Part shown: piece by piece, positions 19,927-27,820 of the stretch
Numbering within the stretch: position 1 is the stretch's first letter
Layout of the letters: every line of letters begins with the position of its first letter
Origin: Streptomyces malaysiensis subsp. samsunensis
GTDB taxonomy: Bacteria; Actinomycetota; Actinomycetes; Streptomycetales; Streptomycetaceae
Direction: 5' to 3'
Assembly (NCBI RefSeq): GCF_024519315.1
Contig: NZ_JANIIC010000062.1
Span: 1-63,868, forward strand
DNA length: 63,868 nucleotides
Program-made: the position numbers and the translations under genes
The notes under the pieces: generated by a model
Databases searched by the model: none
The model's input: only the letters and a program-made list of their open reading frames with translations
What the model was told of the DNA's origin: nothing

Positions 19927-20610
19927 ATGCGTTCACATGGACATGGACGAGAGCACTGCGGACCCGGCCACCGCGGCCGGGGTGAAGGTGAGGGGCGGCG
20001 TGCGGCCTTCGGCCCGTTCGGCCCCGGTTTCGACGGTCCGCCCTTCGGCGGCCCCCCGTTCGGCGGCCGTGGCCGCGGCGGACCCGGTGGCCGGGTGCGT
20101 GGGCGGGCGCGGCGCGGCGATGTGCGCGCCTCGATCCTGGCCCTGCTGAAGGACCGCCCGATGCACGGCTACGAGATGATCCAGGAGATCACCGAGCGCA
20201 GCGGCGGAGCCTGGCGGCCCAGCCCCGGCTCGGTGTATCCGACGCTTCAGCTGCTCGAGGACGAGGGGCTGATCGGCAGCGAGAGCGAGGGCGGCAAGAA
20301 GCTGTTCGCGCTCACCGATGCCGGTCGCGCCGAGGCCGAGGCGGGGCCCGCGGCCCCGTGGGAGGAGGCCGGGCGCGGTATCGACTGGGAGGCAATGCAG
20401 GAGGTCCGCCAGGCGGGCTTCGGGCTGATGGAGGCGTTCGCCCAGGTCTGGCGCACCGGCAGCGCGGACCAGCGGCGGAAGGCCGTCTCCGTCATCAATG
20501 AGTCGCGCAAGCGGCTGTACCTCATCCTCGCCGAACAGGAGGACGGCGAGCAGGAGGAGAGCGAGCGGGAAGAGGGCAAGGGCGACGCCGAGCGGGGCGG
20601 CGAGAGCTGA
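19927..20610 (+). CDS. PadR-family transcriptional regulator
   Basis: 227 residues. The N-terminal 60 are Gly/Arg/Pro/His-rich (HGHGREHCGPGHRGRGEGEG, repeated PPFGG) and look disordered. The PadR winged helix follows (RASILALLKDRPMHGYEMIQEIT through GSVYPTLQLLEDEGLI), and then a C-terminal dimerisation helix. AAAGGAG stands 8 nt before the ATG. No obvious efflux target is downstream; divergent phzF or itself are the nearest candidates. The His-rich head could sense metal, which is speculation. Confidence 0.85.
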   Translation: MRSHGHGREHCGPGHRGRGEGEGRRAAFGPFGPGFDGPPFGGPPFGGRGRGGPGGRVRGRARRGDVRASILALLKDRPMHGYEMIQEITERSGGAWRPSPGSVYPTLQLLEDEGLIGSESEGGKKLFALTDAGRAEAEAGPAAPWEEAGRGIDWEAMQEVRQAGFGLMEAFAQVWRTGSADQRRKAVSVINESRKRLYLILAEQEDGEQEESEREEGKGDAERGGES

Positions 20611-20664
20611 GCCCCAGCGGACGGGGGCACGCCCGCACGGGGGCGGCGGGCCGGGGCGCGGGGC

Positions 20665-21093
20665 CTAGACGACCAGCGCGCCCAGCTTGCGCAGCGATTC
20701 ATTGAGCGCGGTGGTCGCCGAGTCCTTGAGCTTCCCGGCCATCAGGGAGACCGCCGCCCCCGTGAAATCCCCGTCGATCCGCACCGTGGTGGCATCGCCG
20801 TCCGGTGTGAGCGAATAGCGCATGGCGAGGTTCACGCCCATCGGGCCCTTGCCCCGGGTGGCCAGCAGCCGGGCGGGTTCGCACTCCTCGACGGTCCAGG
20901 TCACCTCGGCCGGAAAGCCCATCAGCTTCATGTTCTCCTGATAGGTCGCCGCCACTTCCAAAGTGGCCGGGCCGCCCTGCGGGAAGCTGGTGTGGGTGGC
21001 GTTCCAGTCGCCGTACGAGGAGAAGTCCGTCAGCCGGGCCCAGACCTTCTCGGCCGGTGCCTCGATGCGTGTCTGCGCGCTGACCTCGGCCAT
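20665..21093 (-). CDS. SRPBCC (START-like) family protein
   Basis: 142 residues with the polyketide cyclase/dehydrase-like fold, a single hydrophobic-ligand cavity. It opens AEVSAQTRIEAPAEKVWARLTDFSSYGDWN and continues through VTWTVEECEPARLLATRGKG to a long C-terminal helix (GKLKDSATTALNESLRKLGAL). No catalytic residues can be assigned. ATG 21093 is chosen because the fold begins there. Transcribed convergently with padR and divergently from the Clp-N gene. Ligand unknown. Confidence 0.75.
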   Translation of the reverse strand: MAEVSAQTRIEAPAEKVWARLTDFSSYGDWNATHTSFPQGGPATLEVAATYQENMKLMGFPAEVTWTVEECEPARLLATRGKGPMGVNLAMRYSLTPDGDATTVRIDGDFTGAAVSLMAGKLKDSATTALNESLRKLGALVV

Positions 21094-21319
21094 GGGGGAG
21101 TCCCTTCGGCGCGTTGCTGCGGGGCGTGGTGCGGTGGTGGCGGGCAACGTAGCCCCGGGGCCCGGAACATTCAATACTGACGGGTCGTCAGTTATCTCCG
21201 GTCCGCGTTTCCCTCCTCCCCGGGGAGGAGATCCGGTCATCCGCGCACAACCACGGTGGGATGCGCACATGCTTCCCGGCGAGGATGCTCCGGCCGCAAG
21301 GGACTGATGGGGTGAGAGT

Positions 21320-21841
21320 GTGCGAAGTCGTACCCTTTCCGCCGGCCCGGACGACGCCCGATGCGAGGACGGAGTCAGTGACGTGGTGGCCGTCGTGATC
21401 GAGGGGGCCCGCCGGCGCGCCGTGCGCGATGGTGATGCGCAGATCGACACCGCCCATCTGCTGCACGGCCTCCTGGAGTCCGACCCGGAGGTGCGGGACG
21501 CGTTTCCCGGCGGCCCGCCCCAGGTGATCCGGCTGCTGGGGTATCTGGTGCAGCGCGCCATCGGCTACGGGCTCCGGTGGAGCGGCACCGTCGAGGACTC
21601 GGGGGCGGCGGCCGGGAGCGGGATGGCCGGCTGGTCGCCCGCCGCGGCGGCCGCCCTCGATGCGGCGGTCCGGCGTGCCGCCTCCCGTGGCGCATCCCGC
21701 GCCGTCGGCCTCGATCTCCTCGCCGCGCTCGTCCACGACCGGGAGTGTCGTGCCATGGAGGTGCTGCGGCGCGCCGGTGTCGCCGTCGAACCGCTGGTCA
21801 CCGCGCTGGCGGGGGAGACCTGCCAGCAGTCATCGGGATGA
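21320..21841 (+). CDS. Stand-alone Clp N-domain protein
   Basis: 173 residues made of two Clp-N helical repeats (VVAVVIEGARRRAVRDGDAQIDTAHLLHGLLES and the second repeat near WSPAAAAALDAAVRRAASRGA...VGLDLLAALV). No ATPase domain is present. In ClpC/ClpB this domain binds adaptors and substrates, so a free copy could act as an adaptor or decoy; that role is inferred. GTG start at 21320, preceded by GGGTGAGAG. The next gene begins 31 nt after the stop, so they may share a transcript. Confidence 0.7.
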   Translation: MRSRTLSAGPDDARCEDGVSDVVAVVIEGARRRAVRDGDAQIDTAHLLHGLLESDPEVRDAFPGGPPQVIRLLGYLVQRAIGYGLRWSGTVEDSGAAAGSGMAGWSPAAAAALDAAVRRAASRGASRAVGLDLLAALVHDRECRAMEVLRRAGVAVEPLVTALAGETCQQSSG

Positions 21842-21872
21842 CGGTACTGACGCGAGCTGCCATGATGGCCCG

Positions 21873-22862
21873 GTGCGCATATCGGAAGGCCACTCACAGC
21901 GAAGGAAGGTCGGCCTGGGGCTCGCCCTGGTGTCGGCGTTCGCCTTCGGCGGGTCGGGCGTCGCCGCCAAACCGCTGATCGAGGCGGGGCTCGCACCGCT
22001 CGAGGTCACCTGGCTGCGGGTGACGGGAGCGGCGCTGGTCCTGCTGCCCCTGGCGTGGCGTCATCGCGGGCTGCTGACCTGCCGCCCCGGACTGCTGGTG
22101 GGGTTCGGCCTGCTGGGCGTCGCGGGAGTGCAGGCGTGCTACTTCGCGGCGCTCTCCCGGATCCCGGTCGGCGTCGCGATGCTCGTCGAATATTTCGCGC
22201 CCGCCCTGGTGCTGGGGTGGGTGCGGTTCGTCCAGCGCCGGCCCGTGAGCCGTGCCGCGGTGATCGGGGTCGTCCTGGCCGTCGGAGGGCTCGCGTGTGT
22301 GGTGGAGGTCTGGTCCGGGCTGGGCTTCAACCTCCTCGGACTGCTGCTCGCCTTGGGCGCGGCCTTCTGCCAGGTGGGCTATTTCGTCCTCGCCGACCAC
22401 GGCAGCGACGGCCAGGACCCGGCGGATCCGTTCGGCGTCATCGCCTACGGACTGCTGATCGGGGCCGTGGTGCTGACCGTGATCGGCCGCCCCTGGGGCA
22501 TGGACTGGACGGTCCTCACCGGCCGGGCCGATCTGGCGGGCACCCGCGTCCCCGCCCTGGCGCTGCTCGCCTGGATCGTGCTGGTGGCGACGGTGATCGC
22601 GTATCTCACCGGGGTGCTGTCGGTACGTCGGCTCTCACCGCAGGTGGCCGGGGTGGTCGCCTGTCTGGAGGCGGTCATCGCGACCGTTCTGGCATGGGTT
22701 CTGCTCGATGAGCACCTGGGCGTGGCGCAGGTCGTCGGCGGTGCGGTGGTGCTGAGCGGCGCCCTGATCGCCCAGACCTCCACCCCGAAGGCGGTCACCG
22801 CCGAGCCGGTGGCCGCCTCGGCGCCGGTGGAGGAGGAGCGGGAGTTCTCGGCGGGAGGATGA
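21873..22862 (+). CDS. EamA-family (drug/metabolite) transporter
   Basis: About 329 residues with ten predicted membrane helices in two EamA repeats (LGLALVSAFAFGGSGVAAKPLIEAGL and LGAAFCQVGYFVLAD regions), ending in a 30-residue acidic, Pro/Ala-rich cytoplasmic tail. The family exports amino acids, nucleosides or drugs; the substrate cannot be told. GTG 21873 places the protein just before helix 1. Possible operon with the Clp-N gene upstream. Confidence 0.8.
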   Translation: MRISEGHSQRRKVGLGLALVSAFAFGGSGVAAKPLIEAGLAPLEVTWLRVTGAALVLLPLAWRHRGLLTCRPGLLVGFGLLGVAGVQACYFAALSRIPVGVAMLVEYFAPALVLGWVRFVQRRPVSRAAVIGVVLAVGGLACVVEVWSGLGFNLLGLLLALGAAFCQVGYFVLADHGSDGQDPADPFGVIAYGLLIGAVVLTVIGRPWGMDWTVLTGRADLAGTRVPALALLAWIVLVATVIAYLTGVLSVRRLSPQVAGVVACLEAVIATVLAWVLLDEHLGVAQVVGGAVVLSGALIAQTSTPKAVTAEPVAASAPVEEEREFSAGG

Positions 22863-22950
22863 CCGTACCGCCTTTCCCACCGCCGCGCACACAATGGCGC
22901 GGAGGGCGCGATGAACCCGGTGGGCGCGGCGGCCCGATGGGCGGCGGGGC

Positions 22951-23010
22951 GGCCGGTCAGAGCCGGGTGAGGTAGTCGGCGGCCGGTCAGAGCCGGGTGA
23001 GGTAGTCGGG
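22951..23010. repeat. 30-bp tandem duplication over a gene 3' end
   Basis: Positions 22951-22980 and 22981-23010 are identical except for the last base (GGCCGGTCAGAGCCGGGTGA... in each). The second copy contains the last codons and the stop of the minus-strand flavoprotein gene; the first copy repeats that same end beyond the stop. A recent slippage or duplication event, or an assembly effect. Confidence 0.9.
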
Positions 23011-23688
23011 CATCGGCGTGTCGGGCGCGAGGCCGTCGGCGGGCACCGGCGCGCCGTACACACGGGTCACGGGCACCACGCCGCTCCAGTGGGGGAGTCC
23101 CAGATCCTCGGCGTCGTCACCGGGCCCGCCGGTGCGCAGCTTGGCGGAGACCTCTTCGAGGTCGAGGCGGAGCACGGCGGTGGCGGCCAGCTCCTTGGTG
23201 TTCGCGGGCCGGGAGTCGGCGGCGCGGCCTGGCACCACATGGTCCACCAGGGCGTCCAGGGCCGCGGTGCGCTCGGCCCGATCGGTCACCGGACGGGCGG
23301 TGCCGTGCACCACCACCGAGCGGTAGTTGATGGAGTGGTGGAACGCCGAGCGCGCCAGGACCAGCCCGTCGACATGGGTGACGGTGAGACACACCGGCAG
23401 CCCCGGCTCCTCGGCGCCCGGCGCGCCCGCCATGCGCAGCGGGCGCGCCCCCGTCGAACCGTGGAGGTACAGCCGCTCCCCGACCCGGGCGTAGAGGGTC
23501 GGCAGGACGACGGGCGCGCCGTCGCGTATGAAGCCCAGATGGCAGACGTAGCCGTCGTCGAGGATCGCGTGCACCACCTCCCGGTCGTACGAGGCGCGCT
23601 CGCGGGAGCGGGTGGGCACGGTGCGGTCGGTCGGCGCGTAGGCGCTGTCGGGCGTGTGGGTCGCTGTGGTGGCATCCGGTGCGGGCAT
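22987..23688 (-). CDS. Pyridoxamine 5'-phosphate oxidase-family flavoprotein
   Basis: 233 residues with the split-barrel FMN-binding fold: VVHAILDDGYVCHLGFIRDGAPVVLPTLYARVGERLYLHGS, then SINYRSVVVHGTARPV and a C-terminal KLRTGGPGDDAEDLGLPHWSGVVPV. It is not the classical PdxH and resembles nitroimidazole-resistance/FMN proteins. A perfect GGAGG stands before the ATG at 23688. It is divergent from a MocR regulator across a 14-bp palindrome, so it is probably that regulator's target and may act in vitamin B6 metabolism. Its 3' end is duplicated (see repeat). Confidence 0.8.
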   Translation of the reverse strand: MPAPDATTATHTPDSAYAPTDRTVPTRSRERASYDREVVHAILDDGYVCHLGFIRDGAPVVLPTLYARVGERLYLHGSTGARPLRMAGAPGAEEPGLPVCLTVTHVDGLVLARSAFHHSINYRSVVVHGTARPVTDRAERTAALDALVDHVVPGRAADSRPANTKELAATAVLRLDLEEVSAKLRTGGPGDDAEDLGLPHWSGVVPVTRVYGAPVPADGLAPDTPMPDYLTRL

Positions 23689-23700
23689 TTGCGTCCTCCA

Positions 23701-23714
23701 TTGCACTAGTGCAA
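23701..23714. promoter_or_regulatory. Perfect palindromic operator TTGCACTAGTGCAA
   Basis: A 14-bp perfect palindrome lies in the 36-bp gap between the divergent flavoprotein and MocR genes. A related half site, TTTGTGCTAG, follows at 23722-23731, and a TAGCGT -10-like box sits at 23717-23722. The placement would let one regulator dimer control both directions. Binding by the MocR protein is inferred. Confidence 0.65.
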
Positions 23715-23724
23715 AATAGCGTTT

Positions 23725-25053
23725 GTGCTAGGAGAATATCCGATCGTGGGTCGTCGCGCAGCCGAGATCGCGGCCAGTGTGGAGCGCGCCATCGGCACCG
23801 GTGAGCTGCCGCCGGGGCAACTGCTGCCGCCCTTGCGGGAGTTGGCCGGGCGGCTGGGCGTGAATCCCAATACGGTCGCGGCCGCCTATCGCGTGCTGCG
23901 CGAACGGGGCGTGATCGAGACGGCGGGGCGCCGGGGGAGCCGGGTGCGCTCCCGCCCCTCCAGTACGCCCCGCGAGTGGATCGGTGTCGACGCCACCGGC
24001 GCGCGCGATCTGACGAGCGGCAACCCCGACCCCGCGCTGCTGCCCCCGCTCGGCGCGCCGCTCGCGGCGGCCGCGGCCCGCGCGGCGGAGCGCCCCACGC
24101 TGTACGGCGCGCCGGACGTCGTCCCCGAGATGGCCGAGCTGGCCCGGGCCGCCCTCGACGCGGACGGGGTGCCCGCCGGGCCGGTCGCCGTCACCTCCGG
24201 TTCGCTCGACGCGATCGAGCGGGTGCTGGCCGCGCATCTGCGCCCCGGTGACGCGGTGGCGGTCGAGGACCCCGGCTGGGGAAGCCTGCTCGATCTGATC
24301 CCGGCGCTCGGGCTGCGCGCCCTCCCGGTCGGGGTCGACGACGACGGACCGTTGCCCGAGCGGGTGGAGCAGGCGCTGGCCCAGGGCGCGCGGGCGCTGG
24401 TGGTCACCGACCGGGCGCAGAACCCGACGGGCGCGGTGGTGAGCGCGGCCCGCGCCCGTGAGCTGCGGACCGTGCTCGCCGCGCACCCCGCCGTGCTGCT
24501 GATCGAGGACGACCATGGGCACGGCATCGTGGACGTCCCGCTGCGCCCCCTGGCCGGCGGCACGGACCACTGGGCGCTGGTCCGCTCCACCGCCAAGGCG
24601 TACGGCCCCGATCTGCGGCTCGCCGTGCTCACCGGCGACCCCGTCACCCTGAACCGGGTGCGCGGCCGCCAGCGGCTGGGGCCGGGCTGGGTCAGCCATC
24701 TGCTCCAGGACGCGGTGGCCTGGCTGTGGCGGACGGACGCGGTCGACGCGGCGGCGGTGGCGGCGTCGTACGACACGCGGCGCGCGGCACTGGTGCGGGC
24801 GCTGCGGGAGCGCGGCATCGCCGCGTACGGGCGGAGCGGGATGAATGTGTGGGTGCCGGTCCCGGACGAGACCGGCGCGGTCGCCCGGCTGCTGGCGGCG
24901 GGCTGGGCCGTCGCCCCCGGGGCGCGCTTCCGGGTGGCCTCGTCGCCGGGGGTGCGGCTGACGGTCTCGCCGCTGGCCGCCGACGAGATCGCCCCGGTCG
25001 CCGACGCGGTGGCGGCGGCGACCGGGGCGACGGTCTCGGGACGGCTGGACTAG
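23725..25053 (+). CDS. MocR-type regulator (GntR DNA-binding domain + aminotransferase fold)
   Basis: 442 residues: a GntR winged helix (about 8-75, PPGQLLPPLRELAGRLGVNPNTVAAAYRVL) joined to a class I aminotransferase domain. The PLP-binding lysine is in VRSTAKAYGPDLRLA near residue 293. MocR proteins sense PLP or PLP adducts; PdxR relatives control B6 genes. The start may be GTG 23725 or GTG 23746. AGGAGAA at 23730 favours the latter, though the spacing is long. The TAG stop is the left flank of inverted-repeat element 2. Confidence 0.85.
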   Translation: MLGEYPIVGRRAAEIAASVERAIGTGELPPGQLLPPLRELAGRLGVNPNTVAAAYRVLRERGVIETAGRRGSRVRSRPSSTPREWIGVDATGARDLTSGNPDPALLPPLGAPLAAAAARAAERPTLYGAPDVVPEMAELARAALDADGVPAGPVAVTSGSLDAIERVLAAHLRPGDAVAVEDPGWGSLLDLIPALGLRALPVGVDDDGPLPERVEQALAQGARALVVTDRAQNPTGAVVSAARARELRTVLAAHPAVLLIEDDHGHGIVDVPLRPLAGGTDHWALVRSTAKAYGPDLRLAVLTGDPVTLNRVRGRQRLGPGWVSHLLQDAVAWLWRTDAVDAAAVAASYDTRRAALVRALRERGIAAYGRSGMNVWVPVPDETGAVARLLAAGWAVAPGARFRVASSPGVRLTVSPLAADEIAPVADAVAAATGATVSGRLD

Positions 25054-25242
25054 GGTCTGTCGTCAAAGGGGGCGCCCGGCCGCGAGCAGGGGGCACCTCC
25101 CAGCGGTAGCTGGGGGAGGCTGGTGCGGTCGATCGCAAGGCGGAGCGTCGCCCTCGTACTGGGCGTACTCGGGTGACGCGACAACGCGGCGAGCGGCCGT
25201 GCCAGGCGTCGAGAGCAGGGCGCCCCCTTTGACGACAGACCC
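25053..25242. mobile_element. MITE-like inverted-repeat element 2
   Basis: About 190 bp with perfect 25-bp terminal inverted repeats (25053-25077 and 25218-25242, ends GGGTCTGTCGTCAAAGGG). The flanks are TA, or CTAG if the end G is counted as target; both readings fit IS5-family target duplications. The left CTAG contains the TAG stop of the MocR gene, and the right edge abuts the stop of the convergent transporter gene. There is no coding capacity. The interior shares long blocks (CGATCGCAAGGCG, CAACGCGGCGAGCG, CGTGCCAG) with the minus strand of element 1. Confidence 0.8.
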
Positions 25243-25245
25243 TAG

Positions 25246-26265
25246 CTAGGACCCCGTCCGGTGAATCCTCACGATCCGCGACGCGGCCCGCGAACGTCCG
25301 CCGGACGGTGCCCGGGACGTGCCGGCGCGCCGCTGGGTCAGCGCCGCGCCGATGAGGACGATCACGGCGCCCACCGGTGTGTTCCAGGTGAGGTGTTCCC
25401 CGAGGATCGCCACGCCGGCGGTGGTGGCGATCACCGGGACGAAGTACGTGACCATCATCGCCGTCGTCGGGCCGACCTCGTCGACGAGGCCGTACTGCAC
25501 CAGGAACGCCACGCCGGTGCCCAGCGCGCCCAGGGCGAGCACGGAGAGCAGGGGCAGCGCCGGGAAGGAGGTGGGCGTCGCCGCGAACACCGGTGCCACA
25601 AGGGCGAGTTGGACCGTGCCGAGCAGCAGTTGGCCGCCGGACATCGACAGATGGGAGTGGCCCATGTCGCTCAGCGTGCGCCGGACGTACTGCCAGCCGA
25701 CCGCGTAGCTGGCCGAGGCGATCAGCGCCAGCGCGGTGCCCAGCGGGTCCTGGCCGGAGAAGCCCTGCCAGGCGCCCAGCACGATCAACACGCCGATGAA
25801 GCCGAGCCCGAGACCCGCGACACGCTGACGGGTCGGCCGGTCGTCGGAGACCACGACCACCGCGAGCAGCATCCCCCACAGCGGCGACGCGGCGTTGCAG
25901 ATACCGGCCAGGGTGGAGGGGATGGTCAGCTCGGCGTAGGCGAACAGCGAGAACGGCAGCGCGTTCAGGAAGAACGCGGCCACCGCCAGATGACCCCAGA
26001 CCCGCGCCCCGCGCGGCAGCCGCTCCCGCTTCACCGCCAGCGTCACCAGCAGTACGGCGGTGCCGAACAGCATCCGCCCGAATGTGACGTACAGGGGGGC
26101 GAACGCCTCATTGCCCACCTTGATGAAGAGAAAGCTGAAACCCCAGACCAGGGACAGCGCGCCGAAGCGGATGCGCCAGTCGAGGAGCGGTCGGCGAACG
26201 GGGGCGGAGGAGGGCTCGGCCGTGGTGGCGGCGGAAGGGGGTGCCGAGGCGGTCGCTGGGGTCAT
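25246..26265 (-). CDS. EamA-family (drug/metabolite) transporter
   Basis: 339 residues, ten predicted membrane helices in two EamA repeats (FGALSLVWGFSFLFIKVGNEAF; LALIASASYAVGWQYVRRTLSD). A disordered N-terminus is rich in Ala, Pro and Ser, and a basic C-terminal tail follows. The family exports metabolites or drugs. ATG at 26265. Divergent from the LysR gene with a 73-bp shared promoter region, so it is the likely LysR target. Its stop codon lies just beyond the right end of inverted-repeat element 2. Confidence 0.85.
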   Translation of the reverse strand: MTPATASAPPSAATTAEPSSAPVRRPLLDWRIRFGALSLVWGFSFLFIKVGNEAFAPLYVTFGRMLFGTAVLLVTLAVKRERLPRGARVWGHLAVAAFFLNALPFSLFAYAELTIPSTLAGICNAASPLWGMLLAVVVVSDDRPTRQRVAGLGLGFIGVLIVLGAWQGFSGQDPLGTALALIASASYAVGWQYVRRTLSDMGHSHLSMSGGQLLLGTVQLALVAPVFAATPTSFPALPLLSVLALGALGTGVAFLVQYGLVDEVGPTTAMMVTYFVPVIATTAGVAILGEHLTWNTPVGAVIVLIGAALTQRRAGTSRAPSGGRSRAASRIVRIHRTGS

Positions 26266-26325
26266 GCCCTTACGATGTCGGTTGCAACCTCTTAGAACAA
26301 GCGAGAATTCGTTCGCGATATCACG

Positions 26326-26331
26326 TAGTAT
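26326..26331 (+). promoter_or_regulatory. -10 box of a probably leaderless lysR gene
   Basis: TAGTAT ends 7 nt before the ATG of the LysR gene and no ribosome site is present, so transcription would start at or beside the start codon. The neighbouring GAATTCGTTCGCGATATC stretch contains short palindromes that could bind LysR between the two divergent genes. Confidence 0.5.
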
Positions 26332-26338
26332 CCCTTAC

Positions 26339-27247
26339 ATGTTGAACCTCGATCGCCTACGGACGCTGCACGCCGTGGCCCGTCACGGCTCCGTGAGCGG
26401 GGCCGCCGAGGGGCTGCATGTCACCACTTCCGCCGTCTCCCAGCAACTCGCCAAACTGGAGCGGGAGACCGGTCAGCAGCTGCTCGCCAAGAACGGGCGC
26501 GGGATCCGCCTCACCGACGCCGGGCGGCTGCTCGCCGACCACGCGGCGCGCATCCTCTCCCAGGTGGAGCTGGCCCAGGCGGATCTGGAGGCGCAGCGCG
26601 GCCACGCCGTCGGCGAGCTGCTGCTGGGCGCGTTCCCGACCGCCGTCCGCGGTCTCTTCCCGGACGCGCTGAGCCGGCTGCGCACCGAGCATCCGCAGCT
26701 GAACGTGCGGCTCCAGGAGATGGAGCCCGACGAGTCGGTCCCCTCGGTGGTGCGCGGCGACATCGATCTGGCCGTGGTCCTGGACTGGTACAACAAACCG
26801 CTGCCGATGCCCGGCGGGCTGGTGAAGGCCGCCCTGCTGGACGACCCGGTGGATGTGGCGATGCCCGCCGACCACCCCCTCGCCGACCGGCACGCGGTCG
26901 AGCCGGAGGACTTCGTGGACGACGAGTGGATCTCCTGGCCCAAGGGCGGGTTCTGCTACGACTGGCTGATGGTGACCCTGCGCGGCAAGAGCATCGAGCC
27001 GAGGATCCGGCACACCGCGCATGAGCACCACACCCAGCTCTCGCTGATCGCCGCCGGGCTGGGCATCGCCGTGGTGCCCCGGCTGGGCCGCGGGCCGGTG
27101 CCCGAGGGGGTGCGGATGGTGCCCGTCAGCCAGCCCACGATGCGGCGGCACATCTACGCGATCTGGCGCGCGGACGCCGACCGCAGGCCCTCGATCCGGG
27201 CGGCGGTCGAGGTGCTGCGGTCGGTCGGCGAGAAGATCGTCGACTGA
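26339..27247 (+). CDS. LysR-family transcriptional regulator
   Basis: 302 residues. The N-terminal winged helix (LDRLRTLHAVARHGSVSGAAEGLHVTTSAVSQQLAKLERE) is followed by the periplasmic-binding-like effector domain (GELLLGAFPTAVRGLFPDALSRL). The start is the ATG at 26339, which gives the standard N-terminus; the long upstream extension lies in the divergent gene. The likely target is the neighbouring exporter, as in ArgP/LysE-type pairs, though the effector is unknown. Confidence 0.9.
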   Translation: MLNLDRLRTLHAVARHGSVSGAAEGLHVTTSAVSQQLAKLERETGQQLLAKNGRGIRLTDAGRLLADHAARILSQVELAQADLEAQRGHAVGELLLGAFPTAVRGLFPDALSRLRTEHPQLNVRLQEMEPDESVPSVVRGDIDLAVVLDWYNKPLPMPGGLVKAALLDDPVDVAMPADHPLADRHAVEPEDFVDDEWISWPKGGFCYDWLMVTLRGKSIEPRIRHTAHEHHTQLSLIAAGLGIAVVPRLGRGPVPEGVRMVPVSQPTMRRHIYAIWRADADRRPSIRAAVEVLRSVGEKIVD

Positions 27248-27295
27248 CGCGCGGCCGAACCGCGAGCCCGGTCCCGGCTCCGGTCCCGGGGGGCC

Positions 27296-27763
27296 TCAGC
27301 CCTGGGGCAGCTTGCGGAAGTCCCAGGATCGGATGGCCTCGGGGGTCAGCCGCAGCCAGGCGTGACGGCCGTCGTGCGGCATGGCGTCCAGACCGAAATA
27401 CTTCGCCGCGAACATCCGCTCCGGCGTGTCGAGTTCGGGGCACGACACGCCGGTGCGCGGCTCCTCGCCGATGAGGACCGCCTCGCCGGAGAGCTCCACC
27501 CCGCGCAGCTCGCCGTAGTCGTGCCCGTCGTCGACCACCACCGCGATCCGCGGATCGCGGCGCAGCTCGGCCCAGCGGCGGCTGCGGGTCAGGGAGTACA
27601 GCCACAGGGCGGTGCCGTCCCAGCAGAACCACAGCGGGCTGATATGCGGCCGCCCGTCCGCGGCCACGGTGGCCACCCGGCAGGTGCGCTGCTCGGCGAG
27701 GAAGGCGTTCAACTCGTCCTGGCTCATCATGATGCGGCGCCCGCGCCGCTGGGTGACGGTCAT
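27296..27763 (-). CDS. Pyridoxamine 5'-phosphate oxidase-like / F420-type flavoprotein
   Basis: 155 residues of split-barrel fold: MMSQDELNAFLAEQRTCRVATVAADGRPHISPLWFCWDG, then the SLTRSRRWAELRRDPRIAVVVDDG strand-helix and GVELSGEAVLIGEE. The RPHISPLWF segment is typical of actinobacterial F420- or FMN-dependent family members. Cofactor and substrate are not determinable. I start at 27763 because GGGAGG and AGGG precede it and the longer reading is unlike the family. Convergent with lysR. Confidence 0.75.
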   Translation of the reverse strand: MTVTQRRGRRIMMSQDELNAFLAEQRTCRVATVAADGRPHISPLWFCWDGTALWLYSLTRSRRWAELRRDPRIAVVVDDGHDYGELRGVELSGEAVLIGEEPRTGVSCPELDTPERMFAAKYFGLDAMPHDGRHAWLRLTPEAIRSWDFRKLPQG

Positions 27764-27820
27764 CCGGCCCTGTACCTCCCGGTAACTGGATACGCGGCAC
27801 AGGATGATTGCTCTTCCTTG

